Positions 42,518 to 49,888 of a stretch of 64,000 bases of DNA are shown here, piece after piece. Location of the stretch: the NCBI RefSeq assembly GCF_040779325.2, contig NZ_JBFONT020000001.1, positions 868,001 to 932,000 of the forward strand. Reading direction: 5' to 3'. Within the stretch, counting starts at the first letter, position 1. Each line of letters starts with the position of its first letter. A program made the translations under genes and the position numbers. The notes beneath the pieces are model-generated. The model did not search any database. It was not told the origin of the DNA and saw only the letters and a program-made list of their open reading frames with translations. Origin of the DNA: Aestuariibius violaceus. Its GTDB lineage: Bacteria; Pseudomonadota; Alphaproteobacteria; Rhodobacterales; Rhodobacteraceae.

Positions 42518-43531
42518 ATGCCACGCATCATCATCCTTGGCGGGACGGGTCAGATCGGGCTGGCGGCGGCGGATCGTTTCTCTGGTGAGGGGTGGGATGT
42601 CGTGCTGGCAAGTAGGACACCGCCTGCAGGAGCGGACGTCTGGACTCATGTTTTGGTTGATCGGGAAGATCCCGATGCGCTGAATGACTTGGTTTCGGAC
42701 GGGGTGGAGCTGATCTTGGACTGCGTGGCCTTTGACGAGGGTCATGCGGATCAGCTTTTGCAGCTGGGTGGCTCGGTCGGCCGGATTGCCGTTGTTTCAA
42801 GCGCGAGCGTCTATGCGGATGCAGAAGGCCGGACACTGGACGAGGCGCCGGAGTTTGGATTTCCGGAGTTTCCGGTACCGATCCCAGAGGATCACCCGAC
42901 CGTGGCGCCCGGGCCGGAGACGTACTCGACGCGGAAGGTGGCGTTGGAGCGGCGGTTGTTGGAGCGGGCGGAGGTGCCGGTGACGATCCTGCGGCCTTGT
43001 GCGATCCACGGGCCTTATAGCAAGCATGCGCGGGAATGGTGGTTCGTGAAGCGGCTGCTGGACGGGCGGGCGCGGATCCCCTTGGCTTATGGGGGGCGGA
43101 GCCGGTTTCAGACGACCTCGACCCGGGCGATTGCGGAGGCGCTGGTCCACGCTCTGGGCGTCGAGGAGCACCGTATCTGGAACGTGACGGATGCGGATGC
43201 GCCTGATGCTGCCGAGATCGGACGGACGATCATGCGTGTGATGGGGCAGGAAGCAGAACTGGTCGGGCTGCCGGATGCGCCGTTTCCGCCGAGATATGGC
43301 GCGACACCCTGGTCGACGGAGCGGCCTTTGGTGTGCGCGTCATCGGTGCCGGATTTGAAGAGCTATGCCGAGAGTGTTCCCGCTGCGATCGCGTGGCTCG
43401 CGGGCGAGGTGAACCCTCAGGACTGGGAGGAGGCCTTGCCGCAATTGGCGAAATATCCGCGGGATCATTTCGACTATGCGCTGGATGACGAGGCTTTGGC
43501 CTTACCCGGAGCGGAGCCGATTGGCGCTTAG
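42518..43531 (+). CDS. NAD(P)-dependent epimerase/dehydratase-like protein
   Basis: A 337-residue Rossmann-fold protein of the extended SDR superfamily. The N-terminal motif is IIILGGTGQIGLAAADRF (GGxGxxG). A catalytic-type pair Y-x3-K appears in ETYSTRKVALERRLLER, and RPCAIHGPYSKHAREWW is a conserved SDR segment. The C-terminal substrate domain includes WNVTDADAPDAAEIGRTIM. Substrate is unknown. The gene overlaps nothing and is convergent with the C-S lyase gene. Confidence 0.85.
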   Translation: MPRIIILGGTGQIGLAAADRFSGEGWDVVLASRTPPAGADVWTHVLVDREDPDALNDLVSDGVELILDCVAFDEGHADQLLQLGGSVGRIAVVSSASVYADAEGRTLDEAPEFGFPEFPVPIPEDHPTVAPGPETYSTRKVALERRLLERAEVPVTILRPCAIHGPYSKHAREWWFVKRLLDGRARIPLAYGGRSRFQTTSTRAIAEALVHALGVEEHRIWNVTDADAPDAAEIGRTIMRVMGQEAELVGLPDAPFPPRYGATPWSTERPLVCASSVPDLKSYAESVPAAIAWLAGEVNPQDWEEALPQLAKYPRDHFDYALDDEALALPGAEPIGA

Positions 43532-43535
43532 CGCC

Positions 43536-44705
43536 CTATTGCAGGTCCGAGAACGCCGTATTCAGCCGCCCGACGGCATCCTCTACCACCGCGCGGGGGG
43601 TGGCGATGTTGAAGCGAAGGAAGCTTTCGCCGCCCTTGCCGAAGGTGGGGCCGTGGTTGACGGCGATCTTGGCGTCCTGTTCGACGCGGCGGGTGAACTC
43701 GGCCATCTCCATGCCCGTGCCGGAGAAATCCACCCAGGCGAGGTAGGTGGATTCGAGCGGCATGGAGTGCAGGCCAGGGATGGCGTTGACGGCGTCGTCG
43801 AAGAGGCGGCGGTTGGCCTCGAGATAGGGGATGAGGTCGTCGACCCAGGCTGCACCGCTTGCCGAGTAGGCGGCGGTCGCCATGAAGAGGCCGAAGCTGT
43901 TGGGCGACATGCCGAGCGCGGCCATGCGGGTGGCGAAGCGCTCGCGCATGGCGGGATCGGCGATGATGACGTTGCCGACGTGGCTGCCTGCGATGTTGAA
44001 GGTCTTGGTGACGGCGGTCATCATCACCAGCCGGTCGGCGATGCCGTCGACATGCGCCATCGGAATGTGGCTGTGGCCCGCGAAGACGAGGTCGTGGTGG
44101 ATCTCGTCCGAGACGATGATCAGGTCGTGGCGCTTGGCGAAGGCGGCGACGCCCTCAAGCTCGTCCCGGGTCCAGACGCGGCCGCCGGGATTGTGGGGGG
44201 AGCAGAGGATGAGCATCGTCTCGCGCCCGGTCATCTGGGCATCGTAGGCGTCGAAATCCATGACGTAGCGGTCGCCGTCGCGGGCAAGTTCGCATTCGAC
44301 GACCTGACGGTTCGCGGCGCGGATGACTTTGGCGAAGGCGTGGTAGACGGGGGTGAAGAGGACGATGCCGTCGCCTTCTTCGGTGAACGCGTCGAGGCAC
44401 ATGGCGGTGCCGTTGACGAGGCCGTGGGTGGTGAAGATGTGCGCCGGGTCGATCTGCCAGCTATGGCGGGTTTCCATCCACCAGCGGATCGCCTCGCGAT
44501 ACTTGGAGTCGTCGCCGAAATAGCCGTAGATGCCGTGATCGACCATGGCCTGCACAGCCTCCTGCACGCAGGCCGGGGGGCGGAAATCCATGTCGGCGAC
44601 CCACATGGCAATACCCTCGTCCTTGGGGACGCCGTAGATCTGCTCCATCATGTCCCATTTCACGCAATGGGTGCCGCGGCGGTCGATGATCTTGTCGAAG
44701 GACAT
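43536..44705 (-). CDS. patB: MalY/PatB-type pyridoxal-phosphate C-S lyase
   Basis: A 389-residue fold-type I PLP enzyme of the MalY/PatB family of cystathionine beta-lyases. Landmarks are KWDMMEQIYGVPKDEGIAMWVADMDF at the start, LCSPHNPGGRVW, SDEIHHDLVF and the PLP-Lys in AVTKTFNIAGSHVGN. It would cleave cystathionine or cysteine conjugates to pyruvate, ammonia and a thiol. It is divergent from the deformylase operon, 92 bases away. Confidence 0.93.
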   Translation of the reverse strand: MSFDKIIDRRGTHCVKWDMMEQIYGVPKDEGIAMWVADMDFRPPACVQEAVQAMVDHGIYGYFGDDSKYREAIRWWMETRHSWQIDPAHIFTTHGLVNGTAMCLDAFTEEGDGIVLFTPVYHAFAKVIRAANRQVVECELARDGDRYVMDFDAYDAQMTGRETMLILCSPHNPGGRVWTRDELEGVAAFAKRHDLIIVSDEIHHDLVFAGHSHIPMAHVDGIADRLVMMTAVTKTFNIAGSHVGNVIIADPAMRERFATRMAALGMSPNSFGLFMATAAYSASGAAWVDDLIPYLEANRRLFDDAVNAIPGLHSMPLESTYLAWVDFSGTGMEMAEFTRRVEQDAKIAVNHGPTFGKGGESFLRFNIATPRAVVEDAVGRLNTAFSDLQ

Positions 44706-44797
44706 GTGGGGCTCTCCTTTCTGGGCGACCCTAATTGGGCGGCGCGCGGGGGCAAGGGCCGATTGCGATGGTGCGCGGGCTGTCCTAAATGAGGGCC

Positions 44798-45319
44798 ATG
44801 GCGAAGCGACCGATCCTGATCCACCCCGACCCGCGGCTGAAGACCGAGGCCAAACCCGTTGGCGTCATCTCGGACGAGGTGAAGCGGCTGGCCGAAGACA
44901 TGCTCGAGACGATGTATGACGCGCCGGGGATCGGGCTGGCGGCGCCGCAGGTTGGCGTGCTGTCGCGGCTTCTGGTGATGGATTGCATCAAGGAAGAGGA
45001 TCAGCCGCCCCGGCCGATGGTGCTGATCAATCCGGTGGTGCGCTGGACGTCGGACGAGACGAATGTCTACGAGGAAGGCTGCCTCTCGATCCCCGAGCAA
45101 TATGCCGAAGTGGAGCGTCCGGCGGAGGTCGAGGTGACCTGGATGACGCTGGACGGGACCGAGGCGTCCGAGCGGTTCGACGGACTTTGGGCGACCTGCG
45201 TGCAGCACGAGATCGACCATTTGGACGGGAAGCTTTTCATCGATTACCTCAAGCCTTTGCGGCGCCAGATGATCACCCGGAAGATGCAGAAGCTGAAGCG
45301 GGAACAGGCGCGGGCATGA
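44798..45319 (+). CDS. def: Peptide deformylase 1
   Basis: A 173-residue metalloenzyme that removes the formyl group from nascent proteins. All three motifs are intact: PGIGLAAPQVG (motif 1), EEGCLSIPEQ (motif 2, Cys ligand) and QHEIDHLDG (motif 3, HExxH). This is the canonical member of the three tandem copies. The ATG at 44798 is preferred because GAGGGCC precedes it; an ATG at 44789 is in frame. Its stop overlaps the next def start (ATGA). Confidence 0.96.
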   Translation: MAKRPILIHPDPRLKTEAKPVGVISDEVKRLAEDMLETMYDAPGIGLAAPQVGVLSRLLVMDCIKEEDQPPRPMVLINPVVRWTSDETNVYEEGCLSIPEQYAEVERPAEVEVTWMTLDGTEASERFDGLWATCVQHEIDHLDGKLFIDYLKPLRRQMITRKMQKLKREQARA

Positions 45320-45774
45320 TCCGGAAGATCGTTGTTGAACCGGACGACGCGCTGCGTGTGACCTGCAAGGCGGTGGATCAGTTCGGTGAGGAGTTCCAGG
45401 CCTTCGTCGAGGATCTCTTCGAGACGATGTATGAGGCCCAAGGACGCGGGCTGGCTGCGCCGCAGGTGGGCGACGACCGGCGGGTTTTCGTGATGGATGC
45501 GCGCTGGAAGGATGGAGAGGCCGCGCCGATGGTGCTGGTCAACCCCGAGATCGTAGAGGCCGCACCGATGCGGAATATCGGCGAGGAGGCGTGCCTGTCG
45601 ATCCCCGGTAAGGTTTACCGGGTGCACCGGCCGGTCTGGGTCGATATGCGCTGGACCTCCCGCAAGGGCGTCGTGACCACAGAGCGTCTGGTCGGGCAGG
45701 AGGCGGTGATCGCCTGCCATGAATTGGACCATCTGAACGGGCGGCTGATCTCGGATCACGGCGCGGAAGTGTGA
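45316..45774 (+). CDS. Peptide deformylase 2
   Basis: A 152-residue second deformylase. Motif 1 is QGRGLAAPQVG, motif 2 EEACLSIPGK keeps the Cys, and motif 3 CHELDHLNG keeps HExDH. It is therefore probably catalytic, but sequence context around the motifs (GRG not GIG, EAC not EGC) differs from the canonical enzyme, as in the divergent type III deformylases of alphaproteobacteria. Overlap with neighbours is ATGA before and GTGA after. Confidence 0.9.
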   Translation: MIRKIVVEPDDALRVTCKAVDQFGEEFQAFVEDLFETMYEAQGRGLAAPQVGDDRRVFVMDARWKDGEAAPMVLVNPEIVEAAPMRNIGEEACLSIPGKVYRVHRPVWVDMRWTSRKGVVTTERLVGQEAVIACHELDHLNGRLISDHGAEV

Positions 45775-46268
45775 CGCGGCCCTTTTTGCGTTGGCCTGAC
45801 AAGCGGTTGCGGATGGCGGCCGCGCCGGTGGCTTTGGTCGATGACGAGGTGCGGGCGGTCTGGGACGAGATGATCGCGGCGATGGAGGCGATGCCGGGGA
45901 TCGGCTTGGCGGCACCTCAGTTGGGTGTGATGTTGCGGCTGGCGGTGGTGGACGCGTCGGAGGCGCGGGCGCAGGCGGTCCGGATGGCCAATCCGGAGTT
46001 GGTGTCGGTGAGCGAGGAGAGCGTGGCGATCTACGAGGGGTCGCCCAATCTGCCGGGTGTCGGGGCGGAAGTGACGCGGCCGGCCTCTTGCGTGGTGCGG
46101 TATCTGGATGAGACGGGGGTCCCGGTCGAACGGTCGTTCGACGGGATGTGGGCGCGTTCGGTGCAGCATCAGATCGACCATCTGGAGGGGCGGATGTACT
46201 TTCACCGCCTGAGCCGGCTGAAGCGGGAGCGGCTGTTGAAGAAGGCGGCGAAGGGGGCAGATTTTTAG
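45771..46268 (+). CDS. Degenerate peptide deformylase-like protein 3
   Basis: A 165-residue deformylase homologue with motif 1 intact (PGIGLAAPQLG) but motif 2 reads YEGSPNLPG, lacking the metal-ligand Cys, and motif 3 reads QHQIDHLEG, where the catalytic Glu of HExxH is Gln. The frame is undisturbed, and it starts by GTGA overlap with def 2, so it appears maintained. It is likely not a deformylase. A ribosome- or N-terminus-binding role is possible but only inferred. A 22-bp palindrome covers its stop codon. Confidence 0.88.
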   Translation: MTRPFLRWPDKRLRMAAAPVALVDDEVRAVWDEMIAAMEAMPGIGLAAPQLGVMLRLAVVDASEARAQAVRMANPELVSVSEESVAIYEGSPNLPGVGAEVTRPASCVVRYLDETGVPVERSFDGMWARSVQHQIDHLEGRMYFHRLSRLKRERLLKKAAKGADF

Positions 46269-46279
46269 CTAAAAATCTG
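46258..46279. repeat. 22-bp perfect palindrome over the def3 stop codon
   Basis: CAGATTTTTAG and CTAAAAATCTG form an uninterrupted perfect palindrome. The def3 TAG stop (46266-46268) lies at its centre. It is AT-rich in a GC-rich region. As RNA it could form a stem whose run of T on the + strand is in the left arm, so it is not a standard terminator. Confidence 0.9.
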
Positions 46280-46308
46280 ACGAAGGCGGGGGCGCCCTGC
46301 GGGCGGGG

Positions 46309-46332
46309 CGATGTCTTCTGCCGAAGACATCG
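46309..46332 (+). other. Hairpin just upstream of fmt
   Basis: CGATGTCTTC (46309-46318) and GAAGACATCG (46323-46332) form a perfect 10-bp stem with loop TGCC. It ends two bases before GAAAGGAGAG, the fmt ribosome site. With the palindrome at 46258 it makes a two-part structured spacer between def3 and fmt. Confidence 0.8.
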
Positions 46333-46345
46333 GAAAGGAGAGCGG

Positions 46346-47245
46346 ATGAAGGTCGTGTTCATGGGGACGCCGGAGTTTTCGGTGGCGGCGCTCGAGGCGA
46401 TCGTGGGCGCCGGGCATGATGTGGTCTGCGTCTATACCCAGCCGCCGCGCCCGGCGGGGCGGGGGAAGAAGGCGCGACCGTCACCGGTAAAGGCGCGAGC
46501 GGAGGCGCTGGGGCTGGAGGTGCGGCATCCGGTATCCTTGAAGAACGCGGAGGCGCAGGCGGCGTTTGCAGCTTTGGGGGCGGATGTGGGCGTGGTCGTG
46601 GCCTATGGGCTGATCCTGCCGGTGGCGGTGCTGGAGGCGCCGCGGTTCGGGTGTCTGAACATCCATGCGTCGCTCTTGCCGCGGTGGCGGGGGGCGGCGC
46701 CGATCCAGCGGGCGATCATGGCGGGCGATGCCGAGACGGGCGTGGGGATCATGCAGATGGAGGCGGGGCTGGATACCGGGCCGGTGCTTCTGGAGAAGCG
46801 CATCGCGATCGGGGCCGAGGAGACGGCCGGGGAGCTTCATGACCGGCTGTCGGTGCTGGGGGCGGAGGCGATCGTGGAGGCCTTGGCGGCGTTGGGGGAA
46901 CTGGAGCCGGTGGCGCAGCCCGAGGAGGGCGTGACCTATGCCGCGAAGATCGACAAGACGGAGGCGCGGGTGGATTGGACACGGCCTGCGGAGGAGGTGT
47001 CGCGGCTGATCCGGGGGCTTGCGCCGTTTCCTGGGGCCTGGTGCCTGGCGGGGGAGGAGCGGGTGAAGCTGTTGGGGGCACGTGTTGTCGACGGCGCTGG
47101 GGCACAGGGAGAGGTTTTGCACGGGTTTACGGTGGCTTGCGGGGACGGCGCGGTGGAAATCACACGAGCGCAGCGGGCCGGGAAAGCGGCGATGAGCGCG
47201 GGGGAGATCCTGCGGGGGGTCGAGATGCCCGCGACGCTGGGGTGA
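46346..47245 (+). CDS. fmt: Methionyl-tRNA formyltransferase
   Basis: A 299-residue enzyme that formylates initiator Met-tRNA using 10-formyl-THF. The N-terminal formyltransferase domain shows VVFMGTPEFSVAALEAI, VVVAYGLILP, the catalytic segment CLNIHASLLPRWRGAAPIQRAI and GLDTGPVLL; the C-terminal OB-like domain binds tRNA (TYAAKIDKTEARVDW, FPGAWC). The ATG follows GGAAAGGAGAGCGG. It follows the three deformylase genes, the standard partner. Confidence 0.97.
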   Translation: MKVVFMGTPEFSVAALEAIVGAGHDVVCVYTQPPRPAGRGKKARPSPVKARAEALGLEVRHPVSLKNAEAQAAFAALGADVGVVVAYGLILPVAVLEAPRFGCLNIHASLLPRWRGAAPIQRAIMAGDAETGVGIMQMEAGLDTGPVLLEKRIAIGAEETAGELHDRLSVLGAEAIVEALAALGELEPVAQPEEGVTYAAKIDKTEARVDWTRPAEEVSRLIRGLAPFPGAWCLAGEERVKLLGARVVDGAGAQGEVLHGFTVACGDGAVEITRAQRAGKAAMSAGEILRGVEMPATLG

Positions 47246-47344
47246 CCGCGGGTTGGATCGCATGTTGCGGGTGTGTGGGTGCTGTAGGCCTTGGTTTTTA
47301 CGGACGGTCCTCTGTTTCTGCGGAGGCTTTGGCTGAGATCGGGG

Positions 47345-47385
47345 GTGCCTCCGGCGGGGATATTTGGAAGGCAAAGAGGAGAAGG
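47345..47385 (+). repeat. Dispersed intergenic motif, copy 6 (within the 423-bp fmt-rnhA gap)
   Basis: Reads GTGCCTCCGGCGGGGATATT then TGGAAGGCAAAGAGGAGAAGG. It lies in the large gap 47246-47668, in which I see no supported gene. The other notable element of that gap is the 30-bp inverted repeat at 47567. Confidence 0.65.
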
Positions 47386-47566
47386 CGCTCTCTAAGAGGC
47401 AGAGTGTTTGGCTCCAATGCCGGTGCCCGAGGAGAGGCTGGGCAGGTCTTGCGGGGTGCGTTTCGGAATTTGCTTCTATGGGGTTGAGGCCATGCCGGGG
47501 GGGCGAGAAGGATTGTTCCCTGAGGCAGATATCATAGCTGTCCGAGGCTTTGCTGGCGGTCGGAGG

Positions 47567-47596
47567 CATTAAGGTTAACGGGCGTTAACCTTAATG
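47567..47596. repeat. 30-bp inverted repeat between fmt and rnhA
   Basis: CATTAAGGTTAACG and CGTTAACCTTAATG are perfect 14-bp reverse complements separated by GG. The AT-rich arms contain four TTAA units. The two-base centre argues against a simple RNA hairpin loop and for a dimer-binding DNA site. It is 73 bases beyond the rnhA stop and about 320 bases after fmt. Confidence 0.85.
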
Positions 47597-47668
47597 GAAG
47601 GCAGAGAGTTGGTGCAGTGTGTCTTCGAACCCCGATAGAGAGAGTGGAGCCGGTCTGGGTGGGGGATC

Positions 47669-48157
47669 TCACGTTTTGGACGGAGCGCCTTTGACCTTCT
47701 TGGGCTTCGGCTTGAACGGCGCCATGCCGGCGCGGGCCAGCGCGTCGGCGCGTTCGTTTTCCGGGTGGCCGGCATGGCCCTTGACCCATTCCCAAGTTAC
47801 GTCGTGACGCGCCTGCGCGTCGTCGAGGCGGCGCCAGAGATCTTCGTTCTTGACCGGCTTTTTCGTCGATGTCTTCCAGCCGCGGCGCTTCCAGCCCTCG
47901 ATCCACTCGGTGATGCCGCCCTTCACATAGGCGCTGTCGGTGACGACCGTGATCGTCGAGGGTTTCCCGAGCGCCTCGAGCGCGTGGATTGCGGCGAGAA
48001 GCTCCATCCGGTTGTTCGTCGTCTGAGGCTCGCCGCCGTTTAGCTCACGTTCCCTTAAGACATCGTTACCGTTGCGCGCGACGAGCAGCGCGCCCCAGCC
48101 GCCGGGGCCGGGATTGCCGGAGCAGGCCCCGTCGGTATAGGCGAACAGCTCAGGCAT
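47669..48157 (-). CDS. rnhA: Ribonuclease HI
   Basis: A 162-residue enzyme that degrades the RNA strand of RNA-DNA hybrids. The four catalytic acids are visible: Asp in AYTDGACSGNPGPGGWG, Glu in NNRMELLAAI, Asp in VTDSAYV, and Asp in NERADALARAG. The basic protrusion (EGWKRRGWKTSTKKPVKN) is present. The C terminus has a Lys/Pro-rich extension (FKPKPKKVKGAPSKT) that is unusual but common in related bacteria. Its start overlaps the methyltransferase stop by eight bases. Confidence 0.96.
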   Translation of the reverse strand: MPELFAYTDGACSGNPGPGGWGALLVARNGNDVLRERELNGGEPQTTNNRMELLAAIHALEALGKPSTITVVTDSAYVKGGITEWIEGWKRRGWKTSTKKPVKNEDLWRRLDDAQARHDVTWEWVKGHAGHPENERADALARAGMAPFKPKPKKVKGAPSKT

Positions 48158-48740
48158 GGGCGGCGATCAGGATGTAGGGATCGACTGATCCGGCGAGGCC
48201 GCGTTCCCGGCCTTCGGTGGTTTCCAGAAGAGTGAAGCCCGCGGCTTGCAGCAGATCCCGCAGCTCCGATGGGGTATAGTAGGTGTAGAAGCGGCCAAGC
48301 GCGTCGCGGCCTTCGCCGGTGCCGGTCTTCAGGCCGAGATGCAGGCGGCCCCCCGGTTTCAGCGCTGTTGCGATGGCGGCGAGATGGCGCGGGAAGGCGG
48401 CGCGAGGGGCGTGGAGAAGGCTGAAGCTGGCCCAGACGCTGTCGTAGAGGTCGGTGCCGGTCAGGGCATCGAAATCCTCCTCCCGTACCGTGATGCCGGG
48501 GACCCGGGAGGCCAGCGCGACCATCTCGGGCGAGGCGTCAGTGGCGGTGACCGTCAGACCTGCCTCGGCCATTGTGCGGGCGGAGGTTCCGGGGCCGCAG
48601 CCGAGGTCGAGGACGTGGGCGTCCCTGGGCATCGCCGCGATGAAATTCGCAAGCGCTGTTGAGGGTTTGGCATCGAAGGTCGCCGCGTATTCGGTGGCCT
48701 TCGCGTCGTAGACGGCAAGGGTTTCGCGGTCGCGGCTCAT
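48150..48740 (-). CDS. Class I SAM-dependent methyltransferase
   Basis: A 196-residue methyltransferase with motif I HVLDLGCGPGTSARTMAEAG and a following DASPEMVALAS. Motif IV DSVWASFSLLHAPRAAFPRHL and RLHLGLKTGTG follow. Such Methyltransf_11/25-type enzymes have varied substrates (ubiquinone, small metabolites, tRNA or tellurite-type), none visible here. The start at 48740 overlaps the DUF3429 stop (ATGA), so it is in an operon DUF3429-MTase-rnhA. Confidence 0.85.
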   Translation of the reverse strand: MSRDRETLAVYDAKATEYAATFDAKPSTALANFIAAMPRDAHVLDLGCGPGTSARTMAEAGLTVTATDASPEMVALASRVPGITVREEDFDALTGTDLYDSVWASFSLLHAPRAAFPRHLAAIATALKPGGRLHLGLKTGTGEGRDALGRFYTYYTPSELRDLLQAAGFTLLETTEGRERGLAGSVDPYILIAAHA

Positions 48741-49186
48741 AGCGCGGCCACCAGCAGGCAGGCAATGACGCCGGCCGTTAGCGGAATGCGGAGCGACAGC
48801 CACCAGTCCGGCGCGAGGCCCTGACGCTGGAAGCCCCAGTCGAGGATCAGAAGGCCGATATAGCCGATGATGAGGTTTTGCGCCGCCACCTGCGCGCCGG
48901 GTCCGAAGACGAAAAAGGCCCATAGGGCGGGGAGGGTGGACAGCGCGTAGGCCGCAGCGGCCGCTTTCCCTTCGGTCTTGGTCGCGAACCCCCAGAGGAC
49001 ACCCGACATGAAGGCGAGGATGACGGTGCCGTAGGAGATGATGAGATAGGTGCCGAGGAAGCGCGGGCCGACGGTGGTGCGCGTGAACTCTGCCATCTCG
49101 GGTGACAGGGTGGTCAGCACGCCCCAGAGAAACGGCAGAAGACCGGCGGCGCCGAGCAGCATTGCGGAACGGGGGACGATCTTCAT
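48737..49186 (-). CDS. DUF3429-family membrane protein
   Basis: A 149-residue integral membrane protein with about five hydrophobic helices (AMLLGAAGLLPFLWGVLTTL, GTYLIISYGTVILAFMSGVLWG, AAAAYALSTLPALWAFFVFG, NLIIGYIGLLILDWGFQRQG). The pattern FMSGVLWGFA and DWGF are typical of DUF3429. Its role is unknown. It starts the small operon that ends with rnhA. Confidence 0.85.
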   Translation of the reverse strand: MKIVPRSAMLLGAAGLLPFLWGVLTTLSPEMAEFTRTTVGPRFLGTYLIISYGTVILAFMSGVLWGFATKTEGKAAAAAYALSTLPALWAFFVFGPGAQVAAQNLIIGYIGLLILDWGFQRQGLAPDWWLSLRIPLTAGVIACLLVAAL

Positions 49187-49269
49187 GACAATGCGTCGCC
49201 GGGGGTGTTGAAGGTGACGTCGCGGCTCATCCGGTGGCCCGGGCGGTCAGTGCCGGATGGGGGCGCATG

Positions 49270-49884
49270 TCAGACGCGTTCCGTCGCCAGTTTGGCGGCC
49301 AGAAGGCCCATGGCGCCCGCGATCGTGCGGTTGAGCCACGCCATCGCCTTTTCGGAGGTGAGGACCGCGTCGCGGGCGGCGGCGGCGAAGAGCGCATAGG
49401 CCGCGAAGGTGAGGAAGGTGACGGCCATGAAGACGGCCCCGAGCGCGATCATCTCTTGCGTAGCCGTCGCCGGGTTGCCGGAGAGGAAGGGTGGGAGCAA
49501 GGCCAGGAAAAAGATCGACAATTTCGGGTTCAGGACGTTGAGGAGAGTGCCGCGGACCGCGATTTTGCGCATCGATCCGGCGCTGCGGTCAGGGGTGATG
49601 TGCAGCGTGCCGCCGCCTTTGAGCGCGCCATAGGCGAGCCAGAGGAGGTAGGCGACGCCGGCCCATTTCAGCACCGAGTAGAGCACGGCGGACGTGTGCA
49701 GGATCGCGGCGAGGCCGAGGATCGCCGCGGCCAGATGGGGCAGCGGCCCGAGGGTGCAGCCTGCCGCGGCGGCGAGCCCGGCCTGGCGCCCGCGGCCGAG
49801 TGCCGTCGCCGCCGTGTAGACCACACCGACGCCCGGGACGATGCAGACGGCGAGACAGGTCAGGATGAAGGCGAGCGATATCAT
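49270..49884 (-). CDS. LysE-family amino acid exporter
   Basis: A 204-residue protein with six predicted helices. The N terminus reads AFILTCLAVCIVPGVGVVYTAATALGRGRQAGL, the LysE/RhtB hallmark with PG(V)GV and GRG(R)(K)xG. KWAGVAYLLWLAYGAL and LLNVLNPKLSIFFLALLPPF are the other family segments. It exports amino acids or derivatives; the substrate is unknown. It lies just after ispH on the same strand. Confidence 0.9.
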   Translation of the reverse strand: MISLAFILTCLAVCIVPGVGVVYTAATALGRGRQAGLAAAAGCTLGPLPHLAAAILGLAAILHTSAVLYSVLKWAGVAYLLWLAYGALKGGGTLHITPDRSAGSMRKIAVRGTLLNVLNPKLSIFFLALLPPFLSGNPATATQEMIALGAVFMAVTFLTFAAYALFAAAARDAVLTSEKAMAWLNRTIAGAMGLLAAKLATERV

Positions 49885-49888
49885 GAAC

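Noticed and set aside
45771..46268. def3 as a pseudogene
   Set aside because: There is no frameshift or early stop; start and stop overlap neatly with neighbours, so it is better called a degenerate but maintained homologue.
47567..47596. CtrA binding site at the 30-bp inverted repeat
   Set aside because: The distance between the central TTAA units is six bases; the CtrA consensus needs seven.
47610..47670. tRNA gene on the minus strand near GGTTCGAAG
   Set aside because: The T-loop-like string has no matching T-stem, acceptor stem or anticodon arm.
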